Numbered from the stretch's first letter, positions 11,576-23,249 are shown. The stretch: 64,000 nt of DNA from Yponomeuta sedellus (GCA_934045075.1 OW203740.1:16132944-16196943), one strand, 5' to 3'. Made by a program: numbers and translations. The notes: generated by a model not told the origin, from the letters alone.

Positions 11576-11819
11576 CTAAATGTTTAGAATGTCAAAAAGT
11601 AACAACACTTGCGAGCCAGGGTCACCACACATGAATGGACAGTATCAATGTGGGCTCTGTTGCGGTGCGTCAGTGACGGCATGTGCAACACTGAGCTGCT
11701 AATACAAGTGGGAGTGTGGCAGTGTTATGTCATTATGGTGGTGTGTGATAATAATATAGAGTGTTGTGTGAGATGGTTAGCACATTAAATAAACCGGTGA
11801 AATAAGTAAGTATCAATGA

Positions 11820-12131
11820 CTTGTGGCGCATTGGTTGAATGCCGGTGTCACAATTGGGAGACCCTGGAATTGCAGCATTTACCGATTTGCTGTGTGGTAT
11901 CGGCCTAGAGAATAGTACCAACCCAATTCTTCCCACAGGTGTTGTAAAAGGCGACTAAGGGATACAAACCGGGGGGTGGGCAGCAGCGCCCCCTGCAGTA
12001 CAATGACACCGAACTGCGATCCCCAACCCACATGCCCAGCGTGGGGATTATGGGCATTACCCCCTATGATAGCACAACTTGGCGCTCTTTAGGGGAGGGC
12101 TATGTCCAGCAGTGGACTAGCATAGCCCAAC
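11820..12131 (+). mobile_element. SINE with family C tail
   Basis: A decayed head (ATTGGTTGAATGCCGGTGTC) is followed from 11889 by CTGTGTGGTATCGGCCTAGA through AGCAGTGGACTAGCATAGCC. Confidence 0.6.
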
Positions 12132-12309
12132 AATGACGATGACCAATGTCTCAATTTTCTAAGTTATAAACATTTTTGAATTTGGAGTATGTACTACTCT
12201 GAAACTGGGAAGGAAAATATTGTAAGAAATCCTGCACAACTATGAGGCTATTGTGGCCACTAGTTGGGCCATTAGTAACTACGGAAATCTCAGGTCTAAC
12301 TAACAATTA

Positions 12310-13140
12310 ATTGTCCACCTCTTGCATACTCTTCAAGGGCATTTTTTCTGTGTTAAGCTAGCTCTATAATTTGTATTGTCAATCCAACCAGCTGAGTTTG
12401 TCTTTATATACATTTTGACTGTATTTTTTTTATCAGGGAGATAAAATTTACAGTAGAGTTGTAAAATATATTAGCCTGGAATGATAATAAATTTATATGG
12501 TATGGTAGTACCTGGAATGCACTCCAGCATTTTCACTGATTGGTTATCATCAGTACTGCAATGTGACAGGGAAATGGGAGCAGAAAGAACAGTAAACCAT
12601 AGTCTTCTATAAAATTGCCTTCTGCAACTTCCTGTGTTTTGTAATAGCATTGTAAAATAGGTAAAAGTATTAATAACACCTACTCTGAATTAACAAGAAG
12701 TTACTTACCTATATTCTTGGCAACATTATTAAGGCCCTAATTTTCTATAGACGATATTAATGGCATACAGGTCAATTAATATTTGGTGTGTAAGTAATGA
12801 CTTTGTAGGAATGTACTTCCCTAATACTTACAAATAAAACTGTCAATGCAAGTTTCGCAACACATACAAATGTAGATAATAAAGTAATGACATCGCATTT
12901 ATTTTTATCAGAATCTGACAAGAATATAGCATACAAACTGTGCAAATACTTTTCAGTGTTGTAAATTATACAGGCGCCGTAAATAAAAAAAAATGTGGTT
13001 GGTTTGATTACGTGAATTTCGAATGTAGGCAGTGCTTAGCTATCATTAAAATTGTAGCTGAAATTAAATACCAGGCCAATAGAAATATCTCTGCGGGAGT
13101 GCCTACCTAAAGTCGTTAATTAGAATATAGTGCAGACAAA
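12310..13140. other. Probable intron 1 sequence of the phosphatase-like gene
   Basis: AT-rich unique sequence directly downstream (minus strand) of the donor at 13149. No second exon was recognised. Confidence 0.3.
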
Positions 13141-13149
13141 AATTCTTAC

Positions 13150-13213
13150 CGCAAAATAGAATCACAAAGTCCAAGACGATTTTTCGCAAAATATGTTTCG
13201 ATTCACGGTCCAT
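13150..13213 (-). CDS. Probable first coding exon of a lipid phosphate phosphatase (wunen/PLPP-like)
   Basis: On the minus strand an ATG with A at -3 and G at +4 (13213-13211) opens 21 codons plus one base. It is followed by a GTAAGA splice donor at 13149-13144. The peptide has a short basic start (MDRESK, then LRKIV) running into a hydrophobic stretch (LDFVILFC). PLPP and wunen proteins begin this way: a short charged N-terminus, then the first membrane helix, with the first intron inside that helix. Family members dephosphorylate extracellular lipid phosphates such as phosphatidic acid and lysophosphatidic acid. Later exons, with the expected phosphatase signatures, should lie at lower coordinates or beyond base 1, and I could not find them. 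The identification rests on 21 residues plus splice context, so it is tentative. Confidence 0.45.
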
Positions 13214-13330
13214 GGTGATTGGAGCTGTGATATGTCGCGAATTTGTCTTAGTACGATCAGTCCGTTCCATTTAGTGTTGTTATAATTAACTTAGAAACAA
13301 ATAATAACACTTTTTTGCCAGTTCGTGCGA
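13214..13330 (-). other. 5' UTR/promoter of the phosphatase-like gene (inferred)
   Basis: Sequence directly upstream of the minus-strand ATG, unique within the window and ending in ATCACC before the ATG. Its assignment depends entirely on the exon call. Confidence 0.25.
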
Positions 13331-14030
13331 AAAGTCGAAGGAAAACTGACAATTCGAAAATGTCAAATCACAACAGAACTCACGTCGTTCACAGAACGCA
13401 TGCGCGCGCACACTGTGAAGCAATTAGGAGTGATCGTTGCAAAGACGAACCGTTTTATAAGACCGTTTTGTGTTCCGCGACGATAGGACCGTTTTACGTT
13501 TCATTATAAAGCAGTGCCAGAGACTCTAAAGCAGTGCCAGCGTTCGTTCGTCGCGAGACCAGTCCTTAGATTATTTGACGCGGATATGTCCTTTAGTGCT
13601 ATATTAATAGAGCCTAGAACGTAATGAGATCATTGCGACGTCGTCGTCGGCTCCTTGCTCGTTCCGTTCGTTTTGGTCTGTGATACAATAAAGTAATCTT
13701 TATGTCTATGAATCTACAGTCGAATATCGTGTAAAACAACTTATTTTTTCCGATGTTTCGTGATTTCGTCTCGTTCGCACTCGTTTGACCGTCCTCTGCG
13801 ACTTGCTCGTTCGCATACAATGAAACGAGTTGCGAACGAGGACCGTTTCGAGGACCTGTTTTCGTTCCAGAAAAAACGGTTGCGTTTCGTCGTCGAAATA
13901 TCGGACAACGACCCACTCCTAGAAGCAATAAAGTCGCATTTACGAAGTTCACTCCACTCCAATGTTGCGTTCGTTGTGTTTGGTTGGTCGCAGGGTGGAC
14001 GACGCACGAAATAAAAATCAACTCTAAGGC
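13331..14030. other. CpG-rich region with short open frames, unidentified
   Basis: Repeated GTTCG/CGTTCG words and higher GC than the surroundings. A frame of 64 codons from the ATG at 13820 (+) to 14014 reads MKRVANEDRFEDLF and then a mixed segment with no known domain. It could be a short gene, the shared promoter region of the minus-strand gene, or an old element. I cannot decide. Confidence 0.2.
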
Positions 14031-14305
14031 CGAGGGGGAAACACTTGGAAGTAAATTCGGTTCATGGGTTCAGTGTGGTTCAGTTTGAACTCGATAAAAT
14101 TTAGGCTTCGATTCATCATTGACAGCAAAATATTGATCGGATAGTTGAAGTTGTATTGTCATGTCAACATCTGATAGTTTTGGCGGGAATTAGAAGACTT
14201 GACTTTGGCATTGGCAGAATTTGTCGACATAGGCTGGTTGCCACCTCATTAACAAATAATAATAAACAAGTACCTATATAGGAAACTCGTATCTAACTAT
14301 TTACC

Positions 14306-14395
14306 GTGCTGCCTGGGTAGTACGACGACGCGAGTCACGCACGCCTTTTAAGACACGATTAAGTCGCGACTTTCCAGTGGGTACCTATGTACATA
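14306..14395. mobile_element. MITE-like fragment, GACGCGAGTCACGC family
   Basis: TGCCTGGGTAGTACGACGAC and GCGAGTCACGC match, inverted, the right end of the 15880-16004 copy. Confidence 0.45.
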
Positions 14396-14399
14396 AATT

Positions 14400-14960
14400 G
14401 TCACACTAGTTTACCTAATAGTTGCTAAAACTTTGTATTGTTGTTTTCCCCGAGATTCTTCGATTTGCCACTCAGTACATACCTATACCTACTTCTTTCT
14501 CTATCTATCTATACCTACAGTAATATTGTTCTGAGGGTTTAAATTATTGTAGCGTAGGTAGGCAGGTCCTACTAATGAATTTTCGATAAAAAATAATTTG
14601 AGCGGGATTGGAAATGAGTTGGATACGTGTAATAGTTACTTTATATTCTAAGAATAACTTTGTATGTTTCCTTGAGTATTTTAAAAAGCTACAAGTCGAT
14701 ACAATCAACTTTTATTATAAGAGCAACAATATCCAAAAACATATAATAAGCGGATTGAAATGGTTGTAAAATGTATCTTTAATATAGAGCAAACTCTGGA
14801 AGCACTATAATATTTGACATATTAATAAAAACTGTATTTACACGGATTTTACATTTTATTAGTCTTTTAAAGACGCCTGTTACCTCAGTCTTCCAAAACC
14901 ACGGTACTTGAAAAAGTGCCGAAACGTCGGAAAATTGTAAAAAAAAATTAAAATTAAACG
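14400..14960. other. No feature recognised
   Basis: AT-rich spacer. Confidence 0.35.
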
Positions 14961-14964
14961 AGTA

Positions 14965-15177
14965 CAGTGCGTTCACATTAACTTGACGCGTGAGAGAATT
15001 GGTAAAAAGGACATAACGTGTGAATTAGCTTTTGGACCTAATCGGAAGATGGTAAAACAAGCCCTCGATCCTTTTATTTTCCCCAAGTAATGGGAATGAT
15101 TTCTTATTTAACATGGTAACAGTAAACATCTCAGTGCTACCAATGCTCTCACGCGTCAAGTTAATGTGAACGCATCG
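14965..15177. mobile_element. Tc1/mariner-type MITE (TA target), copy 1
   Basis: Long inverted ends starting CAGTGCGTTCACATTAACTT, flanked by TA on both sides. The inner word AATCGGAAGATGGTAAAACA is shared with copies at 16223 and 55012. No coding capacity. Confidence 0.75.
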
Positions 15178-15179
15178 TA

Positions 15180-15875
15180 AAATCCGTGTCAATACAGTTT
15201 TTATTAAGCACTATAATCTTATAATTAGAAGATTTTTAGCTGCCAGGGCTAGAATATTTTGTTAATTTTTTTTATGAAAATAATAGGTTGATTTTTTGTT
15301 TTTTTTTTTATTTATAAAAACACACTAAAATCTCCACAAAGGGTGTTAATCTACCTACCTACGTTTTGCCATTTCAGATAGACCAAGCTGCCTCTCAGGC
15401 AGGACTGCTTTAAAGCATAGTGTAAGCAGGTCAACGTTTCAAAGCAAGTATGAAACTGTTATACTCGTAGGTACCTGTGTATTCGCTGAACCAAACATAA
15501 AAATGCGTACCTATATAAATGTACCTATGTGTTTTATTTCGGTTTTTTATATAGGCTGATATTTTTCCTTACCTATTCCACATTATATTGAACTCATAAT
15601 AATGTATAACGAGTTATGTAGGTTAAGTAACTACTTAGGTATGTAATACGAAATTGATCTTACCAATCATTAATTCTTTTATAGTTTTGTTTAAATAGCT
15701 CGCAATTGAAGAAACTCGCAAAATGAAGTTTTTACCAATCTGTTCAAACGTGCTCAGGAATTTGAATAGAAAAATAGCATCTTATTTTTAAGGCTATCTG
15801 CAAATAAATAAAGTTGCCTTACTTTCAGCATTACATACCTACGTTGCTTATATCTAACTTTCTCGCATTTGATAG
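15180..15875. other. No feature recognised
   Basis: AT-rich spacer with poly-T tracts near 15250-15310; no coding or repeat family assigned. Confidence 0.35.
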
Positions 15876-15879
15876 TAAG

Positions 15880-16004
15880 ATGACGCGAGTCACGCGTTTT
15901 GTGGCGTTGAAATGTCAGAATTTTGACAGTTAATGTACCTACTGGAAAGTCGAGACTTTTGACGTTAAAAGGCGCGACTCGCGTCGCCGTACTACCCAGG
16001 CAGA
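15880..16004. mobile_element. MITE-like element, GACGCGAGTCACGC family
   Basis: Left end GATGACGCGAGTCACGCG is partly complementary to right end GGCGCGACTCGCGTCGCC. Confidence 0.5.
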
Positions 16005-16222
16005 ACACTTCATAAGAATTTATCTTCTTAGATTACCATTCTATCTTTGTAGCCATGTGAAGCTTAGTGATATCCTGCCTAAATAATGCTTCCTATAATT
16101 TGCCGATTGTCACTGACAAATAATGATAAAAATTTATGAGCGCATCGTTAAAAAATGTTTTTGAACGAAGCCAAAAGTTGCCGCGCTCCTTTTGGACATC
16201 TTTCATAAGAATTCTTATGGTA

Positions 16223-16437
16223 TTGTGTGCGTTTACATTAACTTGACGCGTGAGAGAATTGGTAACATGGACATAACATGTGAATTAGCTTTTGGACCTA
16301 ATCGGAAGATGGTAAAACAAGCCCTCAATCCTTTAATTTTCCCCAAGTAATGGGAATGATTTCTTATTTAACATGGTAACAGTAAACATCTCAGTGCTAC
16401 CAATTCTCTCACGCGTCAAGTTAATGTGAACGCACTG
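16223..16437. mobile_element. Tc1/mariner-type MITE, copy 2
   Basis: Nearly identical to 14965-15177 in the same orientation, with the left tip slightly decayed and TA on both sides. Confidence 0.75.
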
Positions 16438-16737
16438 TACCTACCTATGGTGTGGGTATGGTAATCGTGAAGTTTAGCTGTGAAAAATAATCTTTGAATA
16501 TTACAGAAGAGACCCGTGCCACTCGATGGGAACCGAGTGAATGAAGTGAATAAATGTTTATAATTTTGTAAGTACTTTAGAATATTTGAGACACGATAGC
16601 TACAGTGGAGTTTTTTCGCTGCCTTCTTCTCCACTACAGGTTGGCCCTGAAGGTGGCTCAGATATTAACTCTGAAATAAATATCTGAACAGTGCCTCATT
16701 TCTATCATTTCCACGCCTGATTCCTAACACCTTCTTA

Positions 16738-16945
16738 TAACATAACATAACAATTTACATACAGGCACATACATTGCTTCTGGCCCCACAGGATACCGTG
16801 TTGTGGGAACCAGAAACAACGACATCACAAACATGTAAATATCCAAGACCTGGGGTTTTTTTTTTGTCCCCAGCCGCGGATCGAACCCGGGCCCTCTTGC
16901 ATGGTAGGCAGATGCACTACCGCAACGCCACAGAGGTCGTCGATA
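16738..16945 (-). mobile_element. tRNA-headed SINE (family E), near full length
   Basis: On the minus strand it has a tRNA-like head with A-box-like GTGGCGTTGCGGTAGTGC and B box GGGTTCGATCC. The body contains CCAGAAGCAATGTATGTGCC, and the tail is a TTATG repeat (TAACA on the plus strand). Confidence 0.75.
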
Positions 16946-17118
16946 TGAACTACTTATGAATATGAACTTCACTCCTCGCTATTCATGAAATATAATAAAT
17001 ACTTACCTAGGAAGGTAATAAGGAATACATTGCTTTAATTTTGCTCCCTCTAGCTAGGTAGCAGGTACCTAACGAAAATGTTAATGCACAGTGAAAATAA
17101 ATTGTTTCATTTTGTTAA

Positions 17119-17310
17119 GGGCCTGTTTCACAATCTGCAGATAAAGTTCCGGACATGCTATCCGCAACCAGGGCTGCCGTTTGTTCTAAATTTGAAGCCA
17201 TAAACGAACACACGCAATATAGGAAAAAAATATTTAAATTTAGAACACACGGCAGCCCTGGTTGCGGATAGCTTATCTGGAACTTTATTTGAACATTGTG
17301 AAACAGGGCC
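17119..17310. mobile_element. Fold-back MITE with TTAA target (GGGCCTGTTTCACAA ends)
   Basis: Arms of about 70 bp pair almost completely (GGGCCTGTTTCACAAT; TATCCGCAACCAGGGCTGCC) and are flanked by TTAA at 17115-17118 and 17311-17314. TTAA duplication suggests a piggyBac-type partner, but the terminal bases are not the classic piggyBac ones. Confidence 0.65.
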
Positions 17311-17314
17311 TTAA

Positions 17315-17640
17315 TCTACAGGAGCGGCAGTTTCCACAAACCAAATATGCACCTGCCTAGCAGAGAAGAATGCAGAGCCCAGTGAAATCAAATTGGATGC
17401 GACAAAGAGCCCTTTTAATCCTTTTTTTACAACTTTGTAATTCTTTACGAGGCGTAACAAAAAAAGAAATAAAGCTTACCGCACGTCGCGCCGCTTGCAT
17501 TGATGTTGATCCATTTTTTTGTATTTCCGAGTTTTCGGTAGTCAGCAGGATTATTATTTACAGAGCTGTGGCACAGTACAATGAGGGTTACTTCTTTATT
17601 AAGTAGGTAGATACGTAGGTACCTCTCTAGTTACCAGTCT
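17315..17640. other. No feature recognised
   Basis: AT-rich spacer with a short open frame, no family. Confidence 0.3.
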
Positions 17641-17656
17641 ACATGCTTACACATAT

Positions 17657-18035
17657 AACCATGGCCTTTGCATCTATGTAATGAGATGATTTACTCCGGC
17701 TAGTGGCATCTTCACTTACACTAGATGGGTGAAGGGACAACTCGGATACTGCAGTGCGTAGGACACGGTTTTTTAGATGGTGTTGGCTTGCCCAGCACCT
17801 ATACCATCCTGATAGCTTAGCCCACAGGTAAGATAAGTCAATACGTGCGGAGCCAAAAACGCCGCGGGTTTCCTCACGATGTTTTCTTTCAAAATTAGCG
17901 TCCGGTATTGCGACTAAAATTCGCAAATATACTTACGTTTTGAAATTAAACAAAGTAGTACATGCCTGCGCTGGGGATCGAACCTGGGTCTCTCGGATGC
18001 GAGTCCAGTGTTCTACCCACTGAGCTACCACCGCT
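17657..18035 (-). mobile_element. SINE with tRNA-like head, shared core and family H tail, full length
   Basis: On the minus strand: head with GTGGTAGCTCAGTGGGTAGA and B box GGTTCGATCC; core GCAATACCGGACGCTAA and AACATCGTGAGGAAAC; then the H tail with CACCCATCTAGTGTAAGTGA, ending in CATTACATAGATGCAAA. It shows that the H tail and the D tail share one head and core. Confidence 0.75.
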
Positions 18036-18636
18036 TACACACACATGCATGCGTCTTATATATAAGGTACAGTCTGTTAGCTTTTAAAATATACCTCGGC
18101 TACTATCGGATTTATTCGTGTAATAGAAATATCGGAACTAATATGACACTAAATTTCGAAATTGGAACTAATATGACAATTTACGAAAAACAGCAGGAAG
18201 TAGTATTACACTCGTGTGCTTTCGGCGAAAACCGAAGCCTACTCTAGAGCCCGAGGTATATTCTAAAAGCTAACCGACTATACCCAAATACTATGCAATA
18301 TTATTTTTAAATATTACTTATTATACTTAAGTGCATACTATAATTATTGTATCCATCATGCGGAGGGGACTAGTTCACCACAACACAGGGAAACCTAGTG
18401 TGGTAACTAGGGCTTCATCCAACTTCTGTAAAATTGTTTATATACTTCAACTAATATTTTTCAACTTTTTTTTTGTTATTCTGTGAGTCTATCGGATGTT
18501 GCTTCTAATTCCCGATTTTTCGTTCACTATCTGTCAATGGTTTTGTGTATGCATTTTGGCCATAACCATCCTTGATTTTGGCTAACTGATAGCAACTGTT
18601 GATAGTAAATAGACTACTGACGAGGTAAGCGGCAGT
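18036..18636. other. No gene recognised
   Basis: AT-rich. 18120-18190 repeats ATCGGAACTAATATGACA-like words, which also occur inverted near 35640. Possible old element. Confidence 0.3.
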
Positions 18637-18639
18637 GCA

Positions 18640-18962
18640 ATGATTTTAAAAACCTATTTAGAGGCTAAAAATCCTCTGGCTAACATCTCGAACATCTTTA
18701 CAATATTCTCTGTATTACGTAGGTACAGGCATCCGACTGAAGTTTGCAGCCCCGAGCTGCCCGTACGTAATACAGAGAATAGTGTAAAGAGATTCGAAAT
18801 TTCACTGATGCCGGTGAGTCGCCCATTAGCTCAGTTGGAAGAGCGCTAGTACGGAAAGCCAGAGGTTGCGGGTTCGAATCCCAGCATGGGATGAATTTTG
18901 GCCTCTAAATAGGTTTTATAAATTGTACTTAGCACGGGTTAGTGCATTAAAAAGAATATAAT
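18640..18962. mobile_element. Family A tRNA-like SINE, inverted pair
   Basis: A minus-oriented piece (18640-18760) meets a plus-oriented copy (18763-18962). The two share the inverted words ATTCTCTGTATTACGTA and TACGTAATACAGAGAATA. The plus copy has A box TTAGCTCAGTTGGAAGAGCG and B box GGTTCGAATCC. Confidence 0.7.
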
Positions 18963-18984
18963 AGTGCAATGATTAATAAAAAAC

Positions 18985-19135
18985 ATAACGTAACCTCACG
19001 CCCGTAACCTACCCCAGAGGGGTAGGCAGTGACCGGACTGCCACTTGCCATAATCCCGACACACTACCTTCGCTCGTTATCAACGTTCATTAGTCGTTGC
19101 ATTTACGCACGCCGGTTTCCAATCAATAATTATTA
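18985..19135 (-). mobile_element. SINE-like repeat, family G (TATG tail)
   Basis: Inverted copy of the family at 40003-40264: CCAGAGGGGTAGGCAGTGAC and AACGTTCATTAGTCGTTGCA. Confidence 0.6.
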
Positions 19136-19429
19136 ATAAGTAATACCATTGAATTTAAATTCCATGAAATACCATTGAATTTAAATTACTACTTATTTTT
19201 GCCTTTACGATACTTAGTATTGATTAATACTTACCAACAATTTTGACACTATGTGGTAACGCAAAACCGCGAAAGCGTTTATTTCAGCATCGCTTTACCT
19301 TACATGTATAATTATTACAGGAAAAGTTTGAAATTCTACCTAATTTCATTGAGTTTTCGTACAGTCGCGTGCACTCTGGTAAAACTGTTGTAAACGAGAC
19401 TGCTCCCTCGGGCAAATCTAAAATCTAGA

Positions 19430-19690
19430 ATAGTAAATAGTATAACATTAAATACTTTAAAATAGTATAATATTAAATACTACTTACTATAACACAACAC
19501 AAAAAAGAGTTATATAAAAGAGAACACGTACGTTACAAGTTATAATGTAATATTACCTACATTATAACTTGTAACTTACGTGTTGTTGTGTTGTGTTATA
19601 GTATTTAATAGTGTTATACTATTTTTATTTTTAATGCACTAACCCGTGCTAAGGACAATAAAAAAAAAAATTAGCCTCTAAAAAGTATTT
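19430..19690. mobile_element. Fold-back element beside a family A tail
   Basis: ACGTTACAAGTTATAATGTA is answered by TACATTATAACTTGTAA, and ACTATAACACAACAC by GTGTTGTGTTATAGT. From 19620 the family A tail follows on the minus strand (TGCACTAACCCGTGCTAAGG). Confidence 0.55.
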
Positions 19691-19849
19691 AATGTGTATA
19701 TTATTTAGATTAAGTTTTAAGTACCTGGTTATGTTGTATAATTGCTATTCAACAATTCTGAAACTTGCTAACGCAATAGGGATCCCCTGACATGTTAACT
19801 TTAAGTTTTTTTGGCAAATAAATAAAAAAATAAAAATAAATAAATAAAT

Positions 19850-20130
19850 AAAGTAGCTGGTGCCCGCGACTTCGTCTGCGTAATACCTCGCAGATGGTTG
19901 ATTTTTTCCAACTATCTTGATGCTTATCGTCATATTTTTGACAATTCACACAATATCTTTATAAATTGTAGCATATGTGTTATTATGTATATTAGCTATA
20001 TTATTGTAAAGTTTAATTAAAATCCACTCGATAGTTTTTACGTGAAAGAGTAACAAAATGGATGTATATTTAATACATCCATCCATACTTACAAACTTTC
20101 GCGTTTATTACCTATCAGTAGTAGGAAGTC
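19850..20130 (-). mobile_element. Helitron-like non-autonomous element
   Basis: On the minus strand it ends GAAGTCGCGGGCACCAGCTA, the usual 3' end of lepidopteran Helitron-like repeats. The opposite side carries CTTACAAACTTTCGCG, the reversed 5' region. Confidence 0.55.
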
Positions 20131-20460
20131 ATACATACATAAGTACATACAAACTAACTTGCGAACACCTTAATTAGAAATATAATGTACTCTGTGCTTG
20201 TTACAATACCTAACCTGTTCTAGCGCCATACATCAGTATGAGAAATTTACTTTATGACTTTGACATTGAATGCATACATGTCAGGTGCTCGTGACTACAT
20301 AATGCTACTTATCATATTATTTAATACTTCTAAAGTTATCGATATCGTAACCCGTTTTTTTTTTATTCTTTAGTTGGGATCACTGAATCTCATGAAGAAA
20401 AAAAAAACCGGAAAAGTGCGAGTCAGACTCGCGCACCGTAGGTACTAACGTGATCATTCG

Positions 20461-20522
20461 TTATCAACCCTTGTATGTGGTCCCCACTGCTGGGGTACGG
20501 GTATCTTCCTGCATAGCAGGAA
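20461..20522 (-). mobile_element. 5S-derived SINE (family B), 3' end only
   Basis: TTATCAACCCTTGTATGTGG and CCACTGCTGGGGTACGGG. Confidence 0.55.
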
Positions 20523-20534
20523 CTTACACAATAA

Positions 20535-20745
20535 TAATATCATACTGTGCCCCGCGGTGGTACCGCGGTTTGTCGATTTTCCCATGGGAATTACATATTT
20601 TCCCGAAGTAAAACGTAGCCTATGTTTTAATCCTGGGTGTCAGCTGACTCCATACCAAATTTTATTAAAATCCCTCCAGACGTTTAGACGTGAAGAAGTA
20701 ACAAACGTACACACTCAACTTTCGCCTTAATAATATTACTGTGAT
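20535..20745 (-). mobile_element. Helitron-like element fragment
   Basis: Shares GTGCCCCGCGGTG, TCCATACCAAATTTTATTAA and ACTTTCGCCTTAATAATATT with 40832-41036. Confidence 0.55.
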
Positions 20746-21012
20746 GTGATGATAAATAGTCTCGAAATTGCGTCACGGTTATTCACAACTTTGTAACGGT
20801 GCAAACCTCTTTACACCATGTTTATTTCTTTTTCTATCTAACATTTTCAAATATTTAAATTACGTCACACATTTTTCGATTTCTCTCATTTTTCATCATT
20901 ACTACTTTACCCTTCGATCAGATCTGACTTTTTACCTGCTTATCCATTTTTATCCAGTTTTTCTATTTTATTATACTACCTACTAATCTACAAATAAAAC
21001 AACACCAGCAAC

Positions 21013-21160
21013 ATTATTACGTAAGCATCCACTGAGTTGCGTGACGTTGAATTTTACTTCTTTTAAGCTACTCCGGCTGTCAAATGCATACATTTTTTGA
21101 CACTCAGGAGTCGTCTAAATGCTTCACTCGATAGAGTGGATTTCTACGTAATAGGAGGGC
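21013..21160. mobile_element. MITE, TTACGTAA-ended family, copy 1
   Basis: Ends ATTATTACGTAAGCATCCAC and CTACGTAATAGGAGGG enclose CCGGCTGTCAAATGCATACA. An inverted relative is at 52435-52585. Confidence 0.5.
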
Positions 21161-21280
21161 TGAAGTCGTTCCAGTTCTTATTATTTGTAAAGGATATGTA
21201 TACAGCATTTCAACTTAAAGGAACTGTAGACAGTTTTGATTTCAACTTGATATCTCCACGCGTTTCCTAGATAGAGCGCA

Positions 21281-21416
21281 TGTTTCTGAATTGAGGATTG
21301 GGATGCTGTCCCTTCCAATTTCTGAGCAAGGAGCGTGGCAGAACGTTACTCAAGTACTTAGGTACCTACCTATTACCTATTTACCTATTGAAATTCTCAA
21401 TTGAGAAACCGGCCCT
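21281..21416. mobile_element. MITE, GCCGGTTTCTGAATTGAG family
   Basis: TGTTTCTGAATTGAGGATTG on the left and AATTGAGAAACCGGCCC on the right. Confidence 0.5.
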
Positions 21417-21419
21417 AAG

Positions 21420-22445
21420 GGTCTTGATAGACAGACGGACAGACGTAAGGATCCTTTAATAAGTGGTATTTAAGGCGTTTTGTGATGCTAACTATTTGTA
21501 GGGCCACCAATGAAATGAAAATCATAACTTGTTTTATAATAAAATTTAAAAAAAAAATTAGAACCTGCCCTCTAGGACTTAGGATCAACAACCCAGGACT
21601 TTTATCGACTTCCGCCAAGCAAACGACCGTTTCTAGCAGAAATCGATCCTATTATCACAATTTTTTTCCGTTGGTGGCGCTAGTTAAAAACCCAAAGTGC
21701 CTTAAGCATCAGTAGCTCCATCTCCATCTTAAATTTTGAACTATATTTTAGCGCCATCTAGCGTAATTCTAAAGCAGCTCTTCGCAGCATTGCACAGTAG
21801 GGTTGTTTGGCGGTTAAGCAGTTTAGCAAAAAAGCAACAGATGGCGCTGTGCCCAAGAGCTGCCATGGTGTATCAACAGGTGGCGGTAGGTACTACGTAA
21901 ATATTCTGAAGAATTGTCTTGAAAAGAGACTACGAGAGATAGAGAAAAATAAAGAGTAGCTAGATAGAATTAAACAACTGGTTAACAGAGGGGTTTTGAC
22001 CGTATGAAAACCAGCTGAAAACCTATTGCTTTTCTTGTTCATAACAAAGGTCGTAGGTTCGATTTAGATAGAGGCTTCCGAACTGTAGCAAATTTGTGAA
22101 ATACTGAATGTGACAAAAAAGATTTACATGAAATAGCTAAATATCTAAATAGATAAAGACAAATAATTTACCTATTCTACCTAATGGATAAACCAAAGCC
22201 GTTGCTGTTGTTAACAATAGCAGTTGGTAAACTAAAACGAGAGTTTGCTTCGTAAATGCCTGTGTAAGTACCTACCTATTAATAAAATAAAAATACTGTT
22301 TGCTGTTAACACGACAAAAATTTGAAAAACTCGGTACAACGAAAAATTTGAAAATTAGCAAATACTGATACCTATCATTCACACTGACATGTTCCACGTG
22401 AATTAGATAAAATACTATGAGGTTGTTTTTTTTAAAAAAAATGAC
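21420..22445. other. No gene; old repeat related to 48800-49140
   Basis: The stretch 21490-21700 (AAAATCATAACTTGTTTTAT, AAATCGATCC) resembles 48830-49040. The rest is AT-rich without recognised content. Confidence 0.3.
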
Positions 22446-22450
22446 ACTTA

Positions 22451-22575
22451 ACATAACATAACATTTACATACAGGCACATACATTGCTTCTGGCCCCATA
22501 CTAGGATACCCTGTGTCGTGGGAGCTAGAAACTACGACATCACAAACATGTAAACATCCAAGACCTGGGGTTTAA
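22451..22575 (-). mobile_element. SINE family E, 5'-truncated
   Basis: Tail (TAACA)n at the left, then TACATTGCTTCTGGCCCCAT. Confidence 0.65.
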
Positions 22576-22599
22576 TACAACTATTGCCTGTAGGTGTGT

Positions 22600-22690
22600 A
22601 TTTTTGCTTTAGATAGATAGAATATTCATTATTGCATGTAAGACCAGGAATTACATAAGAGACTTAATAATAATAGGTAGGTACACTGTG
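22600..22690 (-). mobile_element. LINE 3'-end fragment (GATA tail)
   Basis: AGATAGATAGAATATTCATT and TTACATAAGAGACTTA match 61163-61320. Confidence 0.5.
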
Positions 22691-22699
22691 CGTGTTGTA

Positions 22700-23245
22700 A
22701 TTGAATAAATGAAATCAAATTACCTAAGTATTAGTAATAGCTAAGGTAAAGCATTGTTGCTGCTGCTGACAATAGACATTGGTGCAGGAGAAAATTTAAG
22801 CCAGCGCGGAACACAGAAGAGAAGTGAGACGGGACGCGGAAAAGACGCGACGCGTTTTACTAAAATCGCACCCATAAAAATTAACCTTATTTTTCCGTTC
22901 GCTTTAGGCCGCAGAAAAAAAGCTAAAAACTAGTTATTAAGTACATGGTTAACATTCAGATATCGCCCCGATAGTAAGCAAGTTATTGATAGGTTCACGA
23001 AAAAGATGTTTTTTAATTTCAGTGTACCGAACACTTTTAGGGGGATATTTCTGGAAAACTGGACTAGAAAATTCCATTTTATATCCGTCTACCCAGAAAA
23101 GTATCGTTAAATCACTTGTTATAAGCCACCACTGGTAGTATAATTTAGACAATTGACCAGCATACTCGCCCCGTCGTTTCTGTGTGGGCTTCGTCCCGTC
23201 CCTACAGTCACTCACAGGTGATGATGATGATATCAAATCTGTTGG
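22700..23245. other. No feature recognised
   Basis: Unique AT-rich sequence with a short CpG-rich stretch near 22800-22860. Confidence 0.3.
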
Positions 23246-23249
23246 GGCA

